Both the position numbers and the translations under genes were made by a program. The notes below the pieces were generated by a model. It saw only the letters and a list, made by a program, of their open reading frames with translations. It was not told where the DNA came from and searched no databases. From positions 21,750 to 85,749 of the forward strand of contig JAWPHD010011238.1 in the NCBI GenBank assembly GCA_037043455.1: a stretch of DNA of 64,000 nucleotides, given 5' to 3'. This document shows positions 46,840-57,699 of the stretch, piece after piece (within the stretch, counting starts at the first letter, position 1; each line of letters opens with the position of its first letter). Source of the stretch: Cyrtodaria siliqua. Taxonomy: Eukaryota; Mollusca; Bivalvia; Adapedonta; Hiatellidae.

Positions 46840-47870
46840 TATGCCTTTTGGCGGGCGTGCATGCGGCTGGGCGTTTGGGTGAGCGGGCGTTTGGGCGGGC
46901 GGGCCTATGGGCTGGCGTGCGGCGTCAAACTATTCGTTTTCGCTCAATAACTTTTGTTAGGAATGTGTTATTGGGATGAAACTTGTATTATAGGTAGCTT
47001 TTATAGAAAGGAAGCTTGGGATTTCATTCGGGGCTACTGGGGTTAAGGTCACTGTTACTAAATATAGAAAAATGGTTTCCGCCTCAATAACTTAAGTAAG
47101 GAAGATATTAGAATGAATCTTGCTGTGTATGTAGCTTATATCATAAGGAAGTTTAGGATTGCATTTGGGGTCACTGAGATCAAGGTCAAAGTCATTGTTA
47201 CTAAACATAGTAAAACGGTTTCCGCTCAATAACTTAAGTAAGGAAGATATTAGAATGAAACTTGCTGTGTATGTAGCTTATATCAAAAGGAAGTTTGGGA
47301 TTGTATTTGGGCCTCTGCGGTAAAAATCAAGGTGATTGTTACTAAAAATAGAAAAACGGTTTCCGCTCAATAACTTTAGTTGAGAATAAGATATTGGAAC
47401 GAAAGTTGTTGTGTGTGTATCTTATATTGAAAGGAAACTTTGGATTGCATTTGGGACCACTGGGATTAAAGTCAATGTCACTGTTACTAAAAATAGGAAA
47501 ACGGTTTCCGCTCACTAACTTAAGTAAGGAATGAGATATTAAAACGAAACTTGCTGTGTAGGTAGCTTATATGAAGACAAAGTTTGGGATTGCATTTCGG
47601 GTCGCTGAGTTCAAGATCAAGGTCATTGTTACTAAAAATAGAAAACACTGTTTCCGCTAAATAACTTTAGTTGAGAATAAGATGTTGGACGAAACTTGCT
47701 GTGTAGACACCTACTATGGAACGGAAGATTTGGATTGCATTTGAGGTCACTGTGGTCAAGATCAAGGTCACTGTTACTAAAAATAGAAAATGTTTTCCGC
47801 ACATTTACTTAAGTTAGGAATGAGACATTGCATTGAAACTTGCTGTGTATGTAGCTTATATTTGCCTTAC
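46840..47870 (+). repeat. ~142-bp tandem array, seven units
   Basis: The phrase TTTCCGCTCAATAACTTAAGT recurs at about 46936, 47075, 47218, 47359, 47502, 47650 and 47792 (period 139-148 bp). Each unit carries GAAACTTGCTGTGTATGTAGCTTATAT, GGGATTGCATTTGGGGTCACTG and a TCAAGGTCA...TGTTACTAAAAATAGAAAA block. A GGGCGGGCG-rich leader (46848-46925) precedes the array, as in other mollusc elements of this architecture. Confidence 0.85.
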
Positions 47871-48304
47871 TAACACATCTTTTCTTTCTTAACAGTTCTC
47901 ATTTATCAATGATCAATTCAAAAGGATAATAGTTTCTCAGGTCGTTTAAGGTACCGACCATTTTGATTTCTGGGGGGGGGGGGGGCCTGGGATTGTTTTT
48001 GAAAAAATAATCTGGCCCTTGAATTGCTGAAAAAAAATATCCTGGCTCTGACTTGAAGGAAAAAAAATAAACAGGCCCTCAAATTGTTAGAAAAAAATAA
48101 TCTGGCTCTGAGTCCAATTAGAGGAAAAAAATCTGGCTCCCTCTTCAGTCTATAAGATAAGATAAATGTATAGTCTATCTACTTCATCAGCCACTGGATT
48201 CAACATGGAGATGTTTAACCACAATCTGGCTACATCCACAACTTTTGCTCAGAAGTTTATTGAAATCTCAAGTTGAAATGAGTTGTAGAAGACAGTGATA
48301 GTAT

Positions 48305-48535
48305 TCATGGTTGTACTAAATGTGATGTGCATAGATCATGGTAGTAGTACATGTGGTATACATTAGTCATGGCAGTTATAAACGTAGTATACACTGGCAG
48401 TGGTGGCAGTAAATGTGTTGTATAAAGTGTTATAAAGTGATCATGGTAGTAATTTGGTATACATTGATCATGGTAATAATGAACATGATATTCAAATAAA
48501 GTCATGGTTATAAATAATGTAGTATACATAAGTCA
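48305..48535 (+). repeat. ~38-bp minisatellite, block 1
   Basis: Repeated CATGGTAGTAATA.ATGTGGTATACA.TGGT phrases; the minus-strand 74-codon Tyr/His/Thr-rich frame here is its translation. Confidence 0.75.
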
Positions 48536-48540
48536 TATTT

Positions 48541-49249
48541 TTTGATAATTCGTTTTACGAACCCTCCTACAACAAAACAAAATTAGGTATTTTATTTTTC
48601 CATAGCCAATTTGATTTTATTTTTTATTTTTTATTTTTTTCCCTTCCTCCTACAGCTATTCTCTGTCTTGATGGTTCTTAAAGGTAATAAAAAATAATGG
48701 CCTAAATGTGATATACATTGGTCATGGTAGTATGTAAATATTGCAATCCTATGAGGGTGACAGTGAACATGTATCAACCTTCTAAGGTTATTTATTTTAT
48801 TATACTGAAAAATATGTTTGAAAAAGATATTTGGTTCTGCTAAATATTCCTTTCAAATACAGGGTCACTTCTCTCTGTTCAAAATCACTATTCTCAGCAC
48901 ATAGAAAACATTATTTGGAGGATGGGTCTTTATGTTCTTTCGGAATCTTCAGCTGTGAACTCCCATGTAAACTTCAAATCATCTTCAGAAAGTTGTGCAA
49001 ACTGTGTCAGCCATTTTAGTAAATGTTCACTGATTTTCATTTGTGTATGTAGACATACACTTTTCAGCATTGGACATCCCAATACATAATTATAAACTTG
49101 CTTTGACTTCACAATCATAAGACAGTATTATACTGGGGTGACATTACAAAAAAAATTACTATCATTCAGTGACTCACTCCACATTACAAGCGATATGCGA
49201 TATTACAAAAATGGGAAAGTAAGAGTCTTTGAACATTGAACATGGATGT
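48541..49249. other. Unique-looking DNA between minisatellite blocks
   Basis: Opposing frames of 62 codons (48831-49019 plus, 49118-48930 minus) have no motif. Otherwise T-rich spacer inside the composite element. Confidence 0.3.
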
Positions 49250-49610
49250 TTGACATGAGGTATATTATTAATAAATATGGTATCAGTGGTCATGGTAGTA
49301 ATAAATGTAGTATGCATAGCTCAATGGTAGTAATACATGGGGTATTCAGTGGTCATGGTAATAATGAATGGGGTATTCAGTGGTCATGGTAGTAATACAT
49401 GTGGTATTTAGTCTTAGTAGTCATAGTAGTACTAAATGTGATATACAGTGGTCATGATAGTAATACTTGCAATATGCAGTGGTCATGGTAGTAGAAAATG
49501 AGGTAAAGAGTAGCGATGACAGTTATAGATGTGATGTACTTTGGGCATGTTAGTTATCAATGTAGTATGCAGTGGTCATGATAGTATTACAATACAAGGG
49601 TCCTGGTACT
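49250..49610 (+). repeat. ~38-bp minisatellite, block 2
   Basis: At least eight units of GTGGTCATGGTAGTAATA.ATG.GGTAT(T/A)CA, the same family as block 1. Confidence 0.8.
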
Positions 49611-49919
49611 TGTGCGATGGACTTTGTGAATATCATCAACAAATAAATGGACTTAAGAAGCAGCTTTAGCCACATGCAATGCCAGGTTACAGACAAAGCC
49701 ATGCGCTATATGCCAGTTTTAATAAGAATGGTATGGAACATGGTAGTCATTGCCCAGTACAAAACGATGCCCTACCAAACAAAACATCCAATCAATTCAT
49801 AATTCAGAAGAGCAAAAGGTGGCTCACATAAAAAGCAGACAAGTACAAGCATAACTAAATATTAACACCAGCACATGAAGTTCTATCCACCAAATATGGA
49901 AAGATCCATATTAAACAAA

Positions 49920-51233
49920 AGAGCTGTCGAAAGGACAGCATTCTCCACTATTCAAGGTCAATTTTAAACAAGGTCACTGACACTTCTGTCTCACCAACCA
50001 TGGTGCCAGTTCATTCACAAGGTCAAGTCTTAAACTGTGGAGGTTAATAGGTGGTGGCGACTGAGGTGAGGGTGTTGGGGTGCGGAGAGGGGGTGGTTAG
50101 TGAACATATATACCAAATATTAAAGCAAGACCTTCAATACCCCAGAAAGAATATGAACTTGAAGAGGGTGGGGAGGGGAAGTGAAGTGTTACTGAATAGG
50201 GAAAAAACACAGAAATAATACAATATTTTCATTGGAGATGGGGGTTGAGAGGAGGGTGTTGGGAAGGGGATTGAAGAGAACAGGATGGATGCAGACATGG
50301 TAACTGAAGAATAGAATAAATATTTGTCTATCTGGGGTGATGGTGGTGGTGGTGTAGGAGTTGTAGGGATGGTGGTGGTGGTGTAAGGAAGGTGTGGGGT
50401 TTATGGGGATAATGATTTATACAATCTTGCCATTGTTATTGGATGTTTGCAGTGAGTTTCATTGATATATATGAAGCTGCTTAAAAAACTTTAACTGAAA
50501 CTCTAAGTTGAAAAAGACAAAATCATCTGGCTAAAATGAAATGAAAAGTTATGAAACATGATTGTGTCTGTAAGTGATGACACTTGTCAAGCTCCTTTGG
50601 CTGAGATATATGGCTAGTGGGTATTGAAATAAATGGACTTGCCAACAAATAAAATAAAAGCAATTCTAAGTCGAAAATTATAGGCTACACATTTTTTAAA
50701 ATACAATACAGAAAATATTTATCCAGAAAAAGGGCCATAATTTGCTAAAATGCAATACAGAGTTATGGAACATGTGTCTGCTAGCATTCACGCTTTACTG
50801 AAGTTGTATTAATAATTAACAATCAGCTATTGAAATAAAGGACTGCCTAAATACTTTAACCAGCATTTTAAAGTCGAAAAAACCCCCATAACTTTGCTTA
50901 AATTCAATACAGAGTTAATATGGAACATGTGTCTACTAGTGCCCTTGATATTCCAAGCTTTACTGAAGTTTTGTTGATGTACGACTTTAAGTTGTTAAAA
51001 GAAATGGATTTTGTCAAAAAAGAACTTTAACCAGAAGTTAAAAGTAATAAAAAAAACATGCTTTTGCTTAAATGCCATACAGAGTTATGGAACCTGTGTC
51101 TACCACTGTCCTTGATGGTACTGATGACATATTTCAAGTTTCACTGACCAGTGGTTGCTGAAATAACAGGACTTGGCCAACAACTGAAAACAAACCTGAC
51201 GGCGCAGACGTTGAGTAGATCTACAACAGCTCT
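49920..51233. mobile_element. Nested element with AGAGCTGT ends and tandem ~160-bp units
   Basis: AGAGCTGT at 49920-49927 is mirrored by ACAGCTCT at 51226-51233. The interior contains GGTGG-type simple repeats (50330-50400) and four units sharing AATACAGAGTTATGGAACATGTGTCT at about 50538, 50755, 50910 and 51074. Ends resemble those of the 32.5-34.5 kb element (CAGCTC, ACGTTGAGTAGATCTAC versus GCAGCTCGACTATTCGA), so they may be one superfamily in opposite orientations. It lies wholly inside the 47949-51427 element. Confidence 0.6.
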
Positions 51234-51602
51234 TCTTATTCTACGAAAAGTAAAACTTAAAAAAAAATAAAAAAATCTGGCTTTCACGAAAAAATAAAAT
51301 CTGGCCAGTGTATAAGGCGAAATAAAAATCCCGGCTTTAAAGAAATGAAAATAAAATATTCAGGCTCAAAGGAAAATCCCAGGCCCCCCCCCACCCCCCC
51401 CCCCCGAGATCAAAATGGTCGGTCCCTAATGAGGTATTGCATCGTCTGCATCTCCGTCAATTGCGGTCGATGTCATATCCAGTTAACCGAACATAGTTTC
51501 ATACATAATTTGCAATAATTCATTACTGTTGAATGAGCAAATATAAATAGATAACAGGCAGATACTAACAAACATATACATTCAATCGCAATAATAATAA
51601 TG

Positions 51603-51705
51603 CAGCACACACACACACACGCACGCACGCACGCACGCACGCGCGCAAGTACACTCACGAACGTAAAAATACATATGAACACAAACACGCACGCACGCAC
51701 GCACG
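51603..51705. repeat. (CA)n and (GCAC)n microsatellites
   Basis: ACACAC then GCACGCACGC runs at 51603-51648 and a second GCAC run at 51686-51705. Confidence 0.9.
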
Positions 51706-51827
51706 CTGGGCGTTTTAGACGGGACTATTCCGTTCCACCTTAATGACAACGTATTCATACACTGCACACAGTCTAGCAAATAGTTCCGAACCGCCATACA
51801 AATTCTATTATGCACTATATATATGTA

Positions 51828-51830
<3 letters not shown>

Positions 51831-51863
<33 letters not shown>
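51831..51863. repeat. (AT)n microsatellite at the Penelope 3' end
   Basis: Sixteen AT units, directly downstream of the Penelope-like element's 3' region (minus strand). Confidence 0.92.
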
Positions 51864-51866
<3 letters not shown>

Positions 51867-51977
51867 GAGAAAATCATACATTGAACAGAACACCTTTCAC
51901 AAACACTGGATCCAGAAAGGATACTAAATGATAGACTTATTTGTTAAAATACGATGTGGAAAATTACCGTTTACAGT

Positions 51978-52003
51978 GCTTTCGGCTTTACGCCTTCTTC
52001 AGG
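51978..52003 (-). ncRNA. Possible degenerate hammerhead-ribozyme core
   Basis: The minus strand reads CTCCTGAAGAAGGCGTAAAGCCGAAAGC. This contains CUGAAGA (hammerhead CUGANGA), a short stem GGC-GUAAA-GCC, and GAAA, in the correct order for stem II of a hammerhead. One extra A separates CUGAAGA from the stem, and stems I and III are not evident. Penelope-like elements of many animals carry minimal hammerhead ribozymes in their terminal repeats, and this motif lies about 780 bp beyond the Penelope stop codon on the same strand. It is probably a relic or a chance match. Confidence 0.25.
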
Positions 52004-52314
52004 AGTACAAAGACATGTAACATTTTCAAGAAAATCATCTAAACAACGATAGCAATGAAAACAAATCTAGAAAAAATGTACAAATGATCATAATGATATG
52101 ATTAATATGTTCTGATATTGGAAGAGAATTCCCGCAAAAGGGGCCCATTTAGATTTACAATAAATAAATAATAATAGCGTCATTATATAACGCTATAAAC
52201 GCCAAGAAAGCAACAAATATTCAGACCGTTAGTAAACGTCGTGAACGTCAAAGTTGTTTACTTTCAAAAAACGGAAATGACGTCGTCAGTTATGACGTCG
52301 CATAGGTGAAACGT

Positions 52315-52375
52315 TGACATTTTAAATTAAAAAACGCTGACATTTTAAATTAAAAAACGCTGACATTTTAAATTG
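52315..52375. repeat. 23-bp tandem repeat, about three units
   Basis: TGACATTTTAAATTAAAAAACGC is repeated at 52315 and 52338, with a partial third at 52361, inside the 3' region of the Penelope-like element. Confidence 0.95.
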
Positions 52376-52780
52376 ACGTACGTTATAATAAAATAGCGTA
52401 CGCTAACGTTACAGTGTTTCAACATGTTTGACTATTTTTCCATTTATGAACTGTAATTATTTAAACAACTATCTATAAATTGATTTAAAGACAAATGTTG
52501 CATAAAGAAATTGTTAAAACGACTTTAATTGAAATCCTTAATAGAAATGTTAAGTAAATTTATTTAGTAAAAACTCAAACGTATATACGTTCTTAAAACA
52601 AATTTAAACCTCGAGCACGTTAATTATTGTAATTAAGTTGTCTAGATCATAGATGCAAATTATTCATAAAACGAATAAACTAGAATATACGTTTTTATTA
52701 AATTATTAAATATGATGTGAATAATTTCGATATCACTCGCAGTATTTCACAGTAAGCAACACATAAGCCGGCATGGACAT

Positions 52781-55306
52781 TTATAAGTTATTGTTACTGG
52801 AGATGCGGATGTCATCCTCTTTGTTTATTCCAAACGGTTGAATAGTGTTGAGTCGACGGCTCCAATAAGATTCGCGTGATTTTCGAGTGTGATCTGACCA
52901 ATTAGGGTTGTGGTCTATGCAGCAAAGGGATATATCCGAGAAAACATGTCCTGTAGAGCAGAGATGTTCTGCGACTGGCGACCTGGCGAGTTTGCGTGTG
53001 TTTACGTCAGACCTATGTAGGTTAATCCTTTGGTTTAGAGATAGTTTTGTTTCACCTACGTACTGTTTTTGACATTGCTTGCATGTCATCAGATGGACGA
53101 CATTACTCGTTTTGCAATTGGCATGGCATTTTATATTGACTATGGCGCCAGTCGAGGATTGTTTAAAACTATGCGTGAGTTTGCATGTCTGGCATCTAGG
53201 CATACCACAGGGACTTGACTGTCCAACTGAAATGTCAGTGGGATTTGGTTTTAATTTTGCTCGTACCAGTATATCCCGCAGATTTTGGGGTCTTCTGTAA
53301 GCAATGATCGGTTTCTCTGAAAATAGTTTCTTGAGCCGATCGGATGATTCTATGACAGGCCAGTGACTCGTTAAAATCCCTTTAACGTCAGGTGCGTTTG
53401 GGTGGAAGGTAAGTAATGGTGTCTTTATATCAGAAGCCTCTGGCTTGTTTTTGTATTGAAAGATATCGTTTCTATTGTGCTCTCTTGCCCTCGAAATATC
53501 ATTCAAAATGTCTGGATGTTTGTATCCTCTGTTGAGCAAGTGTTGTGAAAGTGTTTTAGCTAGGATCTCAAATGTATTTGGATCCGAGCATATGCGTCTG
53601 ATGCGTACTGCTAAACTGTATGGTATATTTTTGGAGCAGTGTTTTGGGTGGCAGCTACTCGGCAGTAAGTATTGGTGACTGTTTGTAGGTTTAGTGTATA
53701 AATCGACTGTTATTTTGCCGTCCTCTATTTGTGACTGTGTGTCCAGGAAAACGTGTTATGTGTTAGACATTTCAGCCGTAAATTTGACGGTAGGGTGATA
53801 ATCGTTAGCTTGTTCCAGAAAGTAGTGAAGAGATTCGGTGCCATGGCACCATTTCATGTCAATATCGTCTATAAAACGAAGCCATGTGAGGGTTTTTAAG
53901 GGTACCGATTGTAGAAGACGACTTTCAAGTTCGCCCATGAACATGTTGACATACGAGTGTGCCATTTTCGTGCCCATCGCGGTACCTTGGTTTTGAAGAT
54001 AGTGCTTACCATTGAACTCAAAATTATTACATTTAAGGATCAAAGTAAGCAGTTTGACAAGGTAGTGGGTAGGTGGGTTTTTGATGTCCCTACTATCCCA
54101 TACATTTTGACACGCTTAAATATCTTCATCATGCGGGATGTTTGTGTATAAGGATATAACATCCATGGATACTAAGAGGGTGTCGGGAGGGACGATATCA
54201 TGTGACTCTATTTTCCTCAAGTAATCTGTTGTGTCTTGCAGAAATGAACGTAAGTTACGTACATGCGGTTTCAAGTGATGATCTACAAACTCGGAAATGC
54301 GCTCAGTGGGGTGTCCATTTGCCGAAACAATGGGGCGTCCGGGATTTCCCGATTTATGTATTTTCGGGGGCAAATAAAAACGGCCTGCTTTTGGTTGTTC
54401 TATTAAGAGATATTCAATATTTTTCTCACTAATGTAACCCATGTCATGCATTTCTGTAACCATCTCTTCTACTTGTTTAGCAAATTCAGCTGTGGGATCA
54501 TGATCAAGTTGTTCATAGTAAGTGTGATCATTAAGTTGCCTTTCAGCTTCTGATATATAATGATCACGATCCATCACGACAACCGATGAACCTTTATCGG
54601 CTGGCTTTATTATAATGTCGTCTCTGTTTTTCAAAACATTTAGCGCGTTTTCTCAGAGGGCGATAGATTATTGTGGTGCGTTCTCTTAGGCTGAAATGAA
54701 GCTATGTCAGCCTCTACATTTTTAATAAAGGTTTCTAATTCCTTTACTTGTTTTGGTGGCTGCCAATTGCTCTTTAGTTTGAAGTGTTTATATTGCTCAT
54801 CATTGTCAGTTGATGGTGTATTGGGTAAACACTGGGGAACTTGAGAACGGTTTAAGATGTCGGAGGATATATCATCCGAAACTGAGGGATCGTCGACTGC
54901 TCTGCTATTGTCGAAGGGTAGTTCAGGTCATGGGCAAAAGCTTAGATCTTTTGATAGCAGAGACTATTCTGCATTTGTAAGTTGCACGCTTGATAAATTG
55001 ACTACATTTGTGTTGTTCTTTATAGGCGAGTTTCTGAAGTTATTGCGTTTGAATCTATGTACGGGGCGCCTTGTTTTAGGTTGTGCGTTAACAGAAATAG
55101 GTTCCATTGTATGTGTAATTCCTAGACTATTTAGTTTCTTCGTGCGTTTTTTAAATAACTTTTTTTGACTTCTATGTCTGATTTTTGTTCAATTTTATTG
55201 CTAATTATATCAAATGTCGTAGAGTCTATCGCCGATCTGAGATCTGATTTGATGCGAGAGGTGCTGGACAGCAAAGAAATGGCTTCCTGTCTAGAAGCCG
55301 AGTGAG
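52781..55306 (-). pseudogene. Penelope-like retroelement polyprotein (RT + GIY-YIG), frame-broken
   Basis: Minus-strand order: an N-terminal region in broken frames (55306-54640) with the VVNLSS..LT.AE.SLLSK.LSFCP motif typical of Penelope-like elements. RT blocks follow: DDIIIKPADKGSSVVVMD, FYLPPKIHK, SANGHPTERIS and MDVISLYTNIPHDEDI (54634-54116). After a stop come motif B GTAMGTKMAHSYVNMFMGEL and the catalytic block RFIDDID (complement of 53861-53878). A frameshift near 53756 leads to the last 252-codon frame (53539-52781). That frame holds a CGMPRC..C zinc module, the GIY-YIG endonuclease (VVHLMTCKQC..QYVGET, QRINLHRSDV) and RESYWSRRLNTIQPFGIN. The element copies itself by target-primed reverse transcription. 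At least four disablements (54120, 53756, 54660 and two stops near 54950) make it inactive. Confidence 0.92.
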
Positions 55307-55374
55307 ATCAAGTGAGGCGTTTTTCAATATTTGATTCCAGCGCGATGTGAAACGTGCTGAAGGATTCCCAGATA
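55307..55374. other. Junction between Penelope-like element and RT-family tail
   Basis: Sixty-eight bases separate the 5' end of the minus-strand Penelope-like element from the plus-strand RT-family fragment. No target duplication is recognisable. Confidence 0.4.
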
Positions 55375-56010
55375 TGTGAGGTTCTATCATTTTGCAACGT
55401 ACTACATGCTTGGTGGTGGACCCTTTTACAGTTCGCCACTATGCTTTCCTCTTTAATTGTACGATGACCGGACAGGCTGTGGACCCTATGATGACGCCTA
55501 CCTAAAGCCCATTGGGACGGTGTCGTTTGATGTTTGTCTATGATCTTTCTTGTCATGCCCTTAATGGTTTATTCTCTTGTTGCTCTGGCTTCTGCCAAGT
55601 CATTGAGTACCTTCATTGTGGCTTTCTAGGCTATTGTTTTTTTGTATTATATTTAAACGAGAATGTTTGTGTTTTACTTATATTGCCTATTGATGCTGCC
55701 TTGTTGGTTAGAGATTAGATCATGGCGGGGATTTCTTTATTTACACTGTCCTGTTTTAATGGGATGGCAGTAGGGTAAGTGTGAGGTTTGGTGCACCCTA
55801 GAACCGGTTTAAACCCCCAGTGGCCTTCTTTGCCACTGACCGTTCCAAGGCGGTAGCCTTATTGTCAACCCTTTTGTGTTTGTGATGTCGTTTGCTTTTA
55901 TTGTTACTTTTGCCATCTTGTTTGTCTGTTTGCATGTTTGTTTCTGTGTTTTATGGTTGACTGTCCTCCTTGAATGCTACTTTCCCTGTCCGATCTTTTT
56001 ATATTTCTAT
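55375..56010 (+). pseudogene. RT retroelement family, 3' end, copy 5
   Basis: The last coding codons (complement-free plus strand, LQRT.C.VVDPFTVRHYAFLFNCTMTGQ) parallel the C-terminus of copy 4 (29135-29230). The conserved 3' tail follows: GGCGGGGATTTCTTTATTTACACTGTCC.GTTTTAATGGGATGGCA, GGTTTGGTGCACCCTAGAAC, CACTGACCGTTCCAAGGCGGTAGCC (55836-55860), and the extreme end TTGACTGTCCTCCTTGAATGCT to about 56000. It is the best-preserved 3' end in the window. The 5' part is absent. Confidence 0.8.
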
Positions 56011-56984
56011 GTGGATTAATAATCCCTTGGGTGTTGTTTTATTATTGATACACTGCTGTAAAAATTCTGCATGATGTATACTGCGAACCAGCTGTATAAA
56101 CAACAATATTTGTATATATATTGTTGTAATATCAATCTTTGGTCTACAAAACACACATGTCTATGTTGTAAGTGATTAATTAAAAAAAATGCACATATTA
56201 TAAACAAAATAGTAATCTATCATTAACGTATAACTGACGATCATCGTGCGTTTTAATTAAACCATGTTCGTTTGTTTATCCTTTTGGTATTTACGTGACA
56301 GTTTTTTTTTCAATAACAAATCTGAACGGTTTAAATGTGGATATGAATCTTCTCCAGCATTATTTTGCAAAGAAATGTTTTACCATTGTAACGAGTTATG
56401 ATGGTAAGATCTCCAAGAAGTATCGACATCGAATTAGAGGTGATGGGCATATTGTTTAACTGATGGATTCAACTAAGAAGAGGAATCAGTACTAAGTTTA
56501 TCGCATCGTCGAATGGAAGTCGTATTTGAAGATGTTTTATTAAGCAGTCATACAACTGCATCTATATGAACAGGCACTGAAGATATAGGTATGTTTACGT
56601 TTTATTTGCCTTTTTGTTTGAGATAAGTTAACACATATTAAGTTTACGAGAAGCATAATAACGTGTTAGTTTTTACTGTTACAATAAGATATAAACACAA
56701 ATCTAATGACTTGTCGACCATTATATACTATAACTTAAACATATTTTAGCAGATTCGACGTCTATTAACATTACCATAGTGCATGTATAACATTCTAGTT
56801 TTTGATAATCATAAGGCATATTAACTGTGTTTGGCCGTGCTCTGTAAATGTAGGTATTGCATACAGCTAAACTACTGCGAGTATCTTTTTTGCAAGACGT
56901 GAGAATCATGGCTCCTATGGTATTATGTGCCTACCATAGAGCCATGTTTCCTTGCTATTTAATTATCCGTAGGACCCCCGTACC
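56011..56984. other. Spacer, possible 5' untranslated exon
   Basis: No coding feature. A sequence ending GATATAG/GTATGT at about 56588 has a good donor-like junction and could end an untranslated first exon of the small gene downstream, but this is speculative. Confidence 0.25.
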
Positions 56985-57545
56985 GACCTCCGTACGAAAG
57001 ATTCCGGCGAGGTTTCAAAAGGCATAACGCAATGCCTGCATAAACAACCACCGCATTTCAGTAGAACAAAACAGTATGAAAGGAGAAATCTTAAATGCCA
57101 CAGCTGCCAAAGAAAGAAAGTACACACCGAAATTGTTGGTGATTGAAGGCCACTGTTAATCTTCGTCAGTTGCATTGTTTACGTTCGAAATAATCTCGGT
57201 CTCGTGCGACGCCTCCTTCCGTATTTGGAAACTTAACCCCACCCAACTCACACACCTGAAAATTTCCGGGTAACGTTGTTCATTTGTGTCAACTGTGTGG
57301 GCGGGTTTAAATTATAAATTATTTTATATTTAAATTTCCAAATACGGAATACGTGTCAACGCAAGATATTTCGAAATGTAACCATTCCAGAAAATATCTG
57401 CTTGACAAAAAATGCCCAGATCGACGTGGTATCTTCTCTTCGGTGAGTTAGATGCATGCACGCGTGTTATTTAAGGTTTAATCTATTGAAATACGGCATT
57501 TGTTTATGTAGGCATTGCTTGATGTCTTCAGAAACCGCTCTTGAT
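56985..57545. repeat. Imperfect inverted repeat around a CpG-richer core
   Basis: TTTATGTAGGCATTGC.T.ATG...TTC.GAAACC (57500-57535) is mirrored by the complement of 57015-57055. Inner pairs CCGTATTTGGAAA (about 57221) and TTTCCAAATACGG (about 57337) continue the palindrome. CpG dinucleotides are denser here (56980-57240) than in neighbouring DNA. The short frames on both strands are mirror translations of the arms. Confidence 0.6.
57412..57442 (+). CDS. Candidate first coding exon (10 codons + 1 base)
   Basis: An ATG preceded by AAAAA and an upstream in-frame TGA opens MPRSTWYLLF and ends at a canonical donor (TTCG/GTGAGT, donor bases 57443-57448). Its phase would join in frame to the exon at 59586 (G + TA CCA ACA ATG), adding about 13 residues ahead of the MGNKTSS start. 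It is equally possible that translation starts at the downstream ATG. One in three random donors would be phase-compatible, so support is modest. Confidence 0.3.
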
Positions 57546-57699
57546 GGGGTTGATCTAGATACCTACTTAGTTTATGAAGGGTGGCATCGTAGCTTTGTGG
57601 TAGGTTCACACCATATTAGCTACGATTCTCGCAGGTCCTTCGTTGCATACAGTAAAATGATTCAGTTTATATTGTAACATACTTTAGTGTTACTCAGTT

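Larger units (their letters stand above)
47949..51427. mobile_element. Composite non-autonomous element with G-tract termini
   Basis: Nineteen-base terminal inverted repeats (47949-47967 AGGTACCGACCATTTTGAT; complement of 51409-51427, 18/19) are followed at both ends by a G homopolymer read inward (G14 at 47972-47985; C12 and C9 at 51384-51405 on the plus strand) and then CCTGGGATT. Imperfect AAAAATAATCTGGC repeats occupy both subterminal zones (48000-48140; 51270-51370). The interior holds a ~38-bp minisatellite in two blocks and a nested element. No transposase is present. An 8-bp target duplication is not visible. Confidence 0.8.

Noticed and set aside
48305..49610. Regular short repeats that might suggest a CRISPR-like array
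   Set aside because: Repeats are degenerate, contiguous without unique spacers, and the sequence is eukaryotic; it is a minisatellite.
53079..55168. Plus-strand frames of 64-103 codons across the Penelope-like element
   Set aside because: All lie antisense to recognisable RT or endonuclease coding sequence.
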